NCBI GenBank assembly: GCA_027596035.1
Contig: JADGJA010000266.1
Coordinates: 1 to 26,980 of the forward strand
Origin: Thoreauomyces humboldtii
Lineage: Eukaryota > Chytridiomycota > Chytridiomycetes > Spizellomycetales > Powellomycetaceae
Reading direction: 5' to 3'
Length of the DNA stretch: 26,980 nucleotides
Below are positions 20,192-26,980 of the stretch, piece after piece. Position 1 is the stretch's first letter. Every line of letters begins with the position of its first letter. The translations under genes and the position numbers were made by a program. Below the pieces are notes generated by a model that saw nothing but the letters and a program-made list of their open reading frames with translations, did no database searches and had not been told where the DNA came from.

Positions 20192-21381
20192 TTATGTGAG
20201 ATCCATCTCTCCGGTGAAAGACTTCTTTACGACGAGCAACAGAGCCGTCTTCCACGCATCCAGACGAGTGAGATTGTCCCAACTATGTGTCGCGTCGTCG
20301 AAAGCTCCCTCGTCCTGACTCTCCGCCGCCTTCAATAGCGCCTTCAAAAGAAGTAGGGATTGATTAGACAGAGAACCTTGCTTCAAAGTGCGTTTGGTTC
20401 TTACCGTGAGGAACCCGCATTCCCGCGTCTGGTCAAACGTTGCATCAAGGTTCTTGTACCGCTCAAGGGCCTGGGCGGTACGAACATAGTCCTAGGTGCG
20501 ACGTGGTCGAAGTCAGTGACCCGAACAAGGAAACCGAAGTTTCAGGTTCCACTCACGAGCGTGCAAAGATGGCATAACCCGGCCTTCAAAAAGTACTCTC
20601 GCAGCGAGAACTTGAGGAGCTGAGAGTCCATCGAGTTCGCAGCGACCTTCTCGAACTTTTCGATGGCCTTCTCGTACTGTCCGATCTGGGCCGCGAACAT
20701 GCCGACCTTGAGCGTGCATGCGTTGGATTGTCTTTGCAGGAACACAGGGGGAGGTATCAGAATGAGCGGGAGTTTTCCCCCAGATGTTTTTTTTTTTTGC
20801 AGAGTATTCCCGCAACACCACTCACGCGTTGGAATCCTCGCCGTGGTACCAATCGGCGGCAAGCTCGTACGCATGCATGGCCTTCTCAAAGTCTGCCAGG
20901 TCCGTCTCGTAGATTTCTGCAATCTGCTTCTGATTGTTGGCGGCTTGCTGGAACCGACCTCGTTCCGTGAGGATCTCAACCGCTTGTTGCAGAGCCGCCA
21001 CAGCGTCTGATGAGATGCGAGGCAAGGTAAAAGGCACAATTAAGCAAGGAGCCCCTTAGGATAGCACCAGAACCCTTGAGCCTTTTCCCTCTCCTGCGGT
21101 CACTAACCACTCGGACTGTTCTTCTTGAAGCATTTCGCAGCCTCCACATACGCCGAACTAGCCTCGTCCCTCTCTTTGAGTCTGATCAGGACGTCTGCTT
21201 TGGACATGAAGGCGTCACCTGCCTCCTTCCATTTCTTTGCCAACTTGAATGCGTTGGCTGCCTTCGAGTAGAGGTCAGCTGCGTCTTCTAGCTTGTTGCC
21301 TCCAAACCAGCCCTTGTGGGAAGCCTTCTTTTCTGCCTCCACGAGGCAGTTGCGGGCATCTCGCTCAAAGTTTCCGGCCAT
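20192..21381 (-). CDS. SEC17: Alpha-SNAP (Sec17), SNARE-disassembly adaptor
   Basis: Links SNARE complexes to the ATPase NSF/Sec18 for recycling after membrane fusion. Exons 21381-21108, 21006-20826, 20731-20557, 20491-20405 and 20341-20192 join in phase to 288 residues, close to yeast Sec17 (292). TPR-like helices run throughout: [29 protein letters not shown] at the N-terminus including the membrane-loop region, then [55 protein letters not shown] and [22 protein letters not shown]. The C-terminus ([20 protein letters not shown]) contains the conserved region that stimulates NSF, including the Leu before the end. Introns are 63-101 nt; the second contains a run of 12 A on the coding strand. 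Confidence 0.95.
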
Positions 21382-21752
21382 TGAGGAGGGGTCGAGTAGC
21401 GGGTGAACAGCCTAGTGCGGTGAAGAGGAGGGGCCACGAGATAAGGAGGATGGTGCTGGTAAGGAGCCCTGAAGCGTTGATTGTTCCTTGAGCTGCTGCT
21501 GAACTAGTAGCTCGAGGTAAGTTTGAAGATGTGCCTTGCGATGTGTCTTGAATGGTGTGATGGACAAACCGGCCAGTAAACTCGGTCGCAATATGCAGAG
21601 GGTGGCAGTGACTAAGCGAGTGTTACTCTGTGTCACTCACTTTTTCATATCATCGCGGCATGAACATTACACACTCGACCGGTGCTATCACAAGGGTATC
21701 ACGTATAGCCAAAATTGTTGTACAATAGCAGGCCGCTTAAACAAACGCTGCT
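21382..21752. other. Promoter side of alpha-SNAP
   Basis: 371 bp between the stop of the minus-strand glycosyltransferase gene and the start of alpha-SNAP. It presumably holds the alpha-SNAP promoter; nothing else is recognisable. Confidence 0.45.
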
Positions 21753-24306
21753 TCATCCACGGTCCACCAGCCCTCCGCTCACTTTGCCATCCTCTAATAC
21801 GAATCGCATCCTCCACATGATACCCATCGTTCCATCAGAATCGATGCCATCGTCTCCAGCGCAGAGATCCATGGGACCCGAGGGCTGGGACTTTCCAAGG
21901 CAAAAGTGAGCACTGTAGAGTCCCAATCGAGCTGCACGAGACGCCAGCGTCTCCTGGGCAGCGATGGACTGAGGTGCGGACTCTTCGGTGCTGGATTCGG
22001 CAGCGTGGGCGACCTCGAGGTCGGCCAAGTTCTTCTCAGCAGAGTCGTTCGTTTCGTGGTTCTCGTCGGATACCTCCTCGCTTTCCTCCTCCCTCTTGCG
22101 TCTCCCGCTGGCCGTCTCCATGGTTTGCGACTCTTCGTTAACAATAGTCTCCCAACGCTGTCGATCTCTGACGACTCCTCCCCACCGGAACACCGCCAGA
22201 TCGTCCCCTGCCCCTTGCACTCGATACCAGTCGGTCGCGTCATCAGGATTTCCTGGGGATTGTATCCATTCCGTTCTGCTTGCGTTATATGCTGAAACGT
22301 CCGGGACGTCTCCGATCCACACCTCCAGGAGATCCGCTCGATGTTCGAGCAAGGATATGGCGCGGGTGACAATGGTGGAGGTGATTGCACGACGCAAACG
22401 TGTGGTGCTGTCATCTTCGGTCTTGTCTTTATCGCTGGCTTTCACTTCCACGTAGGTAGTCCTTGTCTCCCATCCTTCCGCCAGAGATACCACAACGGGC
22501 GCAGAACACATGTTCATCAGGGTTTCGTATGCCGTGGCGTCATCCTGAGAGGGATCCATCACTTTGATGTCGTCGATTGGGAACTCGTCGAAGATCGAGT
22601 CCGTTCCTTCTAGCGGTGTTCGGGTGACCAGTACGGTTTCGAATGTCAAGGAAGGTTCGTGAGTGCGTAGGTGGTGAAAGACGGAGGAGATGGATCGCCG
22701 TAATCGGGCGACGTTTGGGTCCAGGTGGGTGAAAGCGAGGCAGATGTCGGGTGGAGATGTCGTTGGCTGGATAAAAGTAAACACGAAATCAGGATCCTAC
22801 ACGGGAACATATGAGGTCACGGCAAGTCTTACCTCTTCCACATTAACGAGCGGACCGTCGACCTGCTCTGGAACCCATTCTTTCCACCATCCCATGTCGA
22901 GTCTCCTTCCGATCATCTCTCTGACTTTCGGTGCGATCTTTCCCAAACTCCCATCTTCCTTCTCGTCGAAGTACGCCTCCCTAACTGGATTGTATTCCAT
23001 GGTAGGGTTGCCGTTGGCAACGGCTTTATCGTGACATCCCGTAGTGGAGCGATACTGGTAATGGAACATCCTAATGTTGGAGAACCGGGTCTGAAGGAGC
23101 TTATGGTCCGGGCCGGGTTTCGACCAGCCGTGGATATGATTCGTCATAACCCGACGAGGGTCCGTAAGGGCCTTGCGAGACCAGCTGTACGTTGCTATGT
23201 CGGGTCGAGCGGACACATCTTGTCTCCACTCTGGAGCGTATCGGTACTTATATAGCTCAGTTACCTGTAAGGCGGCATATCAGGATATTTCTATAAGCTG
23301 CTGGTCAGACACCACTAACCATTGGAAACTGAGATAGAACGGCACCGGATGATCCCACGGGATCTGTGAAGTGCCCATTTGTTCCGAAGATATCTCCGTC
23401 GACCCAAACCTCGTCCCAGTCTTCAGCGTCCGCCAGTTTCTTCGCCAATGTGTGATTCTCCCAATCGTCAAGGAACTTCACACCGGTTCTGGGGCTATCT
23501 GTTCCGAATACGAACTCGTCGACGTCCCAGGCTCCTACCCAGCGAGCTCGATTGCGGTATCGGGCCGCGACATCGATAAAGGCAGCTTTTTGACAGCCGG
23601 CTTGCAGGTGCGCCGTTCTGAGAAATACTTGATGTGTAAGTGACGAGATTCGTCCCCGCTCTCCTCCTACGTTCTCGAAGTTTTACCTATCAGGATTGGG
23701 GTTGACGCAATCATTCAATATAGCGTCCTTGAAGATCGCCTCACTCTCAGTCTCGTTTCCCTCCTTCCAGATCCTAGGTCCGAACGGTTCCTTTTCGACC
23801 TCCATCCAATCAGCCGGCCAAGAGATCCACTCCAGGACGCCCATCTGTATGTAAGGTTCCGCGACCTGTCTGTCCCTCAGACCAGCCTGGGAAGGGGATT
23901 TCCGGGAGTCGTGGTAGATGACGATCCGATCTACTCCCTGAAGGAGTGTGAACTCTATCCACTCTGGAAGGTATCTCGCCTGATCATGTAACATGGTGGC
24001 CACCACGATGTATGGGTTTGACATAGAGGATGCGAGTTCTCCAAGGGATGGATGAGAATACTCCGATGATGAACCGCTGAAAGTTGGAGTTGACGTGGCA
24101 GATGACATCGACGATGAGGCATGCTTGTCCGACGACCAGTCCGAGAGCATAGGTAGTACTGGTTGCCATATGGGTCTAGATGCAGGTAGGAAGGAGAGGA
24201 CGGATGCGGAGAGGACGAAGATGAGGCAGACGAAGCCGACACGACTGCAAAACCGTCGTCGCCTGCTGCTGGGAAGCGCCTTGATGATGAGAGATTCTGC
24301 CTTCAT
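21753..24306 (-). CDS. Type II membrane glycosyltransferase, GT92-like plus second GT-like domain
   Basis: Exons 24306-23687, 23617-23320, 23264-22833 and 22796-21753 join in phase to 797 residues. After a short basic tail, one membrane anchor lies near residues 20-40, followed by a Ser-rich stem. The first domain matches glycosyltransferase family 92 (DUF23): VVATMLHDQARYLPEWIEFTLLQGVDRIVIYHDS, the acidic WDVDEF where the metal-binding motif is expected, and NHIHGWSKPGP...HYQYRS. From residue 451 a further part starts DPDFVFTFIQPTTSPPDICLAF and contains TFETVLVTR and CSAPVVVSLAEGWETR. This looks like the alternating strands of a second GT-A-like fold, without an obvious D-x-D; this is weaker. 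An acidic, Glu-rich linker lies near the C-terminus. The two parts are joined by a 36-nt intron (22797-22832), the shortest here; if it is not removed, translation stops right there. Alternatively these are two genes. Acceptor sugar unknown; Golgi location inferred. Confidence 0.75.
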
Positions 24307-24610
24307 AGCTGGAGGATACAGTTTCCAAAAGGATAGTATGCAAAAGGCAGGATTCGCGACCAGCGCGTTATATATGGATCTCTGTGAATGATTGTGAGGA
24401 GCCGATAATCGTTGAGTAAGCGAGGTCGCCAGAGATACGGGTATGTAAGACTGGCGAGGGGGCGAGATCGAGATAGTATTACCAGGGGCCACGACATCGT
24501 ACTGCGCACGTTTCCGCACGCGTCGTCCCTTTGCGCGCGCGCGCGTGTTTGTGCAAACGAGGTACAAGCCTCATTAGCCCTGACAAACGTGGCTTTCTCA
24601 CCGAAATCCA
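24307..24610. promoter_or_regulatory. Upstream region of GT gene and second tRNA
   Basis: 304 bp between the glycosyltransferase start (minus strand) and the Thr-tRNA. It contains an alternating GC run (24533-24545). The last 45 bp are similar to the flank of the first tRNA copy, with AAGCCTCAT, AAACGTGGC and GAAATCCA shared. Confidence 0.45.
24533..24545. repeat. Alternating GC run
   Basis: Thirteen bases of strict G/C alternation, continued by GTG-type alternation. Such purine-pyrimidine runs can adopt Z-DNA in torsionally strained promoters; no function is shown. Confidence 0.8.
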
Positions 24611-24684
24611 GCCCTGTTAGCTCAGTTGGTTAGAGCGTCCGCCTAGTAAGCGGAAGGTCCCCAGTTCAACTCTGGGTCAGGGCA
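24611..24684 (+). tRNA. tRNA-Thr (anticodon AGT), copy 2
   Basis: The 74-nt sequence is identical to 566-639, with the same cloverleaf, anticodon AGT and T-T mismatch at the base of the acceptor stem. A run of four T about 4 bp downstream (24689-24692) would serve as polymerase III terminator. It lies in the gap between the divergent glycosyltransferase and 7TM genes. Confidence 0.95.
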
Positions 24685-25050
24685 GACCTTTTGACTCTTT
24701 GTTCAACTCTGACGTCTTCGGCAGCCTCGTAATCGCCTCGACCGGTTGCGAGCGTGGACCCTCATTATCCATCCTTCCTACGATCCAAGTAATGGGAATC
24801 CTCGTACTTCTGGAAACTCTGGCAAGGGGTCCCCTCGGATCTTATGTCCAAACGGACGGTACCAGATTAAATGTGTTCTATAAATACAAGTACTCTCGGT
24901 TCACCTCATGCAGCTAGTGTCTCACAGCCGCGGAGACGCCGTGGGCTGATCTCCTTGTCCCTTGCGAACAGGTTGATGCTCGGGTTTCCTCTTTTCCTTT
25001 GAATATCAGAGACTATCCGTCGAGTGAATGAAGAGTTACACATCTACATC
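24685..25050. promoter_or_regulatory. Promoter side of 7TM gene
   Basis: 366 bp between the tRNA and the ATG at 25051. A TATA-like TCTATAAATA lies near 24879-24888 on the plus strand. No coding frame is supported; frames across it lack motifs. Confidence 0.4.
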
Positions 25051-26430
25051 ATGGGATACGTGTTCCCGGCCAACGTCTCGACAATCTCTGCTCTGACTCT
25101 CTTTGCCGCCGCCATCGTCGTCGGTGCCCTCAATGTGGCCCACGTGGTTCACAAGGACCTGTACGTAGCTCGAGGCACCCGGAGTTCAAGAACGGCGGTG
25201 GCTCATTCTGTCATGCTGGCCTCGTTCGCGCTGTCATTACTCAACGGATACAACAACCTTCTTGTCGCCGATTCGCCGGCGAACGTAGTTTATGACAAAG
25301 ACCTACACCTCTCGGACGGAGTTTTCGTCACCGGCGTGTTCCTCGTGTTGCTGGATTTGCAGACGTTCCTGCCGGTCATGCAGCAACGAATGGGATATCA
25401 TCAGAGATGGAACAAGGCACTAAAGAGTCTGAACATAGGCTTGTATGTTGTGGATATCACCGGTTACCTGATCTGCACGATCGTGGTGGAGCGTATGGGG
25501 AGCAATGTAGCTGTTGTGAACGCTGCCGACAGCATCAGGACCGTCTGCGTGTCGTCCTGGACGCTGTACAGCCCCATCATGCTGATTTCCATCAGTATCA
25601 TGGTGGTGAGGATGGTAACAAGTGGTTGGTAATTTCTCGCCTCGCCTTCTTTTTGTCTTCAATTTGAATTTGAAAGCTGACGCACGTCTCTCTCGCTTCG
25701 GCAGTGAAGCAAAAGCTGGTGGAAGCAGGGAACCTGAACGTTCTGGCGCCGGACGCCGAAGGCGGCGGTGGGGTTTCTCCGGTCCAGATCCTTGACGACA
25801 TAAAAAGGACAGCATTGATAACCGCATGGGTCTTGGTACCGACCACGACAGCCGTGGCCGCAACGGCTGCATTGCCTTATTCGGTCGTACTGGACGGCGT
25901 CGCCACTCTTTGTGAGGATCGATCTGTAGGATTCGAAAACGTCGCTGTACAAACCTGACCATTCGTCTTTCATTCATACAGATGCCGCAATTTTCTGTTC
26001 GTGGTTGATCTTCAACCTCCACTGCATCCGACAGATTGTCCTGTACTCACCGTCCCTCTCGACGCCGCCCGCATCCCGAAAGGACCTACGCGGCCTGGCA
26101 GCCGTCCTGTACAGCAACGAGTTTCAGGAGACGGCAGCCGACGTTGCCTCCAGCGACAGCAAGCGCGGCTCCGTACTCGCCCCGATCGGCGTGCGGACGA
26201 TCGGGAGTCATCGCTCGGGAAGCCATGGTGGGAGCGACCCATGGCTGGCAAAGCTCGAGACTGGACCGAAGAGTCTGGGAAGACCGGAAGTGGGCATTAG
26301 TAGGAGTCTGAGCCGAAACGCTGCAAGTACAAATGCCGAGGGCAAGGGCTATTTAGGCGACGAGCAAACGTTTCCGAGAAGTCCGCGGAGATTGCACGAA
26401 GAGGCGGAAGACGAGGACGAGGACGTGTAG
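25051..26430 (+). CDS. Seven-transmembrane protein, orphan GPCR-like
   Basis: Exons 25051-25624, 25705-25911 and 25982-26430 join in phase to 409 residues. Seven hydrophobic spans can be counted: VSTISALTLFAAAIVVGALN, AVAHSVMLASFALSLLNGY, DGVFVTGVFLVLLDLQTFL, NIGLYVVDITGYLICTIVV, SWTLYSPIMLISISIMVVR, TALITAWVLVPTTTAVAATA and YAAIFCSWLIFNLHCIRQI. The N-terminus is short with one N-x-S site. The roughly 120-residue C-terminal tail is hydrophilic and Ser-rich (SRSLSRN, RSPRRLHEEAEDEDEDV), with a strongly acidic end. The topology fits a fungal GPCR-like receptor, but I see no motif of a named class. The first intron donor is GTTGGT, a weak site chosen for phase; an in-frame GTG 27 bp upstream (25024) is not used as start because 25051 is the first ATG. 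Confidence 0.75.
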
Positions 26431-26980
26431 TTGGATGTTCATAATACTTTCATTACTCTGTGTACTGTACCATACCCCGACGAGCCTGGAGTAGAGCACG
26501 AATCCTCTGGGGAAGAGGCAGCCTACAGCGGTCGGCACCCCTTACACATCGTACAGTAGGGCGGAGTGTGCTAGGGAGTGTGACATTTTGTTCTCGGCCC
26601 TCAGCGGCCGGGTGCAGTGCCGGTCCTTGGGTAAAGTGTCGTCGCACGAACCCCACGTCGTACCTGGGCTGGGGAGCCAGGGCTCCCTGAGGCTCTCGGG
26701 GGTCATCCCGACGGACATGGCAGTGCCAGTCCATTGGTCGGTACCGACAGCCCGGAACAAGGATTTGCAGCGTTCCCGACGGCACGCGTCGTTGCCTCTG
26801 GACGTGGACTTGACGTTGGGATCCCTGACGGAAACCCGGTACGGATGGTACCGAGCGGGTTGGAAATCAGGCGAGCGACTCGATCCCCCGTCTTGACGTC
26901 CCCTTGGCCCTCGAAGAGCAGAGAGAGAAGAAGAGGAAGGAGAAGAGCAAGGAGTACCGCCTACACCCACCCACCCTTGT
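26431..26980. other. Right edge, open on both strands, no named gene
   Basis: A GC-rich stretch in which long frames are open on both strands (plus 26588-26896, minus 26542-26970). A C/T-rich tract on the minus strand (about 26915-26960) could be a leader of a minus-strand gene that begins near the edge. Neither translation has recognisable motifs. It may be part of a gene or repeat continuing outside the window. Confidence 0.35.

Overview
The window looks like nuclear DNA of an intron-dense filamentous or dimorphic fungus, most likely a basidiomycete. The protein genes are split by many short introns, mostly 55-80 nt with GT...AG ends, a CTGAC-like branch site and C/TAG acceptors. Several genes belong to fungal or opisthokont families: an Anp1/Mnn9 mannosyltransferase, an Rds1-type ferritin-like GPI protein and a CBM19-like secreted protein. 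Exon structures were derived by hand from reading-frame continuity and family motifs. I cannot name the species.

Layout, left to right. A Thr-tRNA (566-639) lies upstream of a poorly resolved Ser/Thr-rich, probably GPI-anchored gene (+, about 1149-1829). Two minus-strand genes follow: a secreted ferritin-like GPI protein (1990-3221) and an acetyl-CoA transporter of the SLC33A1/AT-1 family with 14 proposed introns and two consecutive microexons (3744-6594). The transporter is divergent from the splicing factor U2AF65 (+, 6871-8951). U2AF65 converges on an Anp1-family mannosyltransferase (-, 9203-10542), which is itself divergent from the ribosome-biogenesis factor Pno1/Dim2 (+, 11390-12425). 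An unrecognised 251-residue protein (-, 13089-13925) and a gene-poor stretch follow. Next come a divergent pair, a secreted Cys-rich CBM19-like protein (-, 15497-16273) and a small polytopic membrane protein (+, 16894-17528), and then a second gene-poor stretch. Mitochondrial ribosomal protein bL21m (+, 19075-19960) converges on alpha-SNAP/Sec17 (-, 20192-21381). A long type II membrane glycosyltransferase follows (-, 21753-24306): a GT92-like domain joined to a second, weaker GT-like domain. A second, identical Thr-tRNA (24611-24684) separates it from a seven-transmembrane protein (+, 25051-26430). The last 550 bp hold no gene I can name.

This is mainly an ordinary housekeeping and secretory-pathway neighbourhood. 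Two genes belong to Golgi-type glycosylation (Anp1-like and the GT92-like protein), one to ER acetyl-CoA import, one to SNARE recycling, and two or three to the cell surface. I see no mobile element, CRISPR-like array or gene cluster with a clear joint pathway. The most unusual signals are in gene architecture. There is a 36-nt intron at the junction of the two glycosyltransferase domains whose retention would stop translation exactly at the acceptor. There are 16- and 24-nt consecutive microexons, a 14-nt terminal coding exon and stop-free introns that could be retained in frame. Two identical tRNA genes 24 kb apart also share similar 5' flanks.
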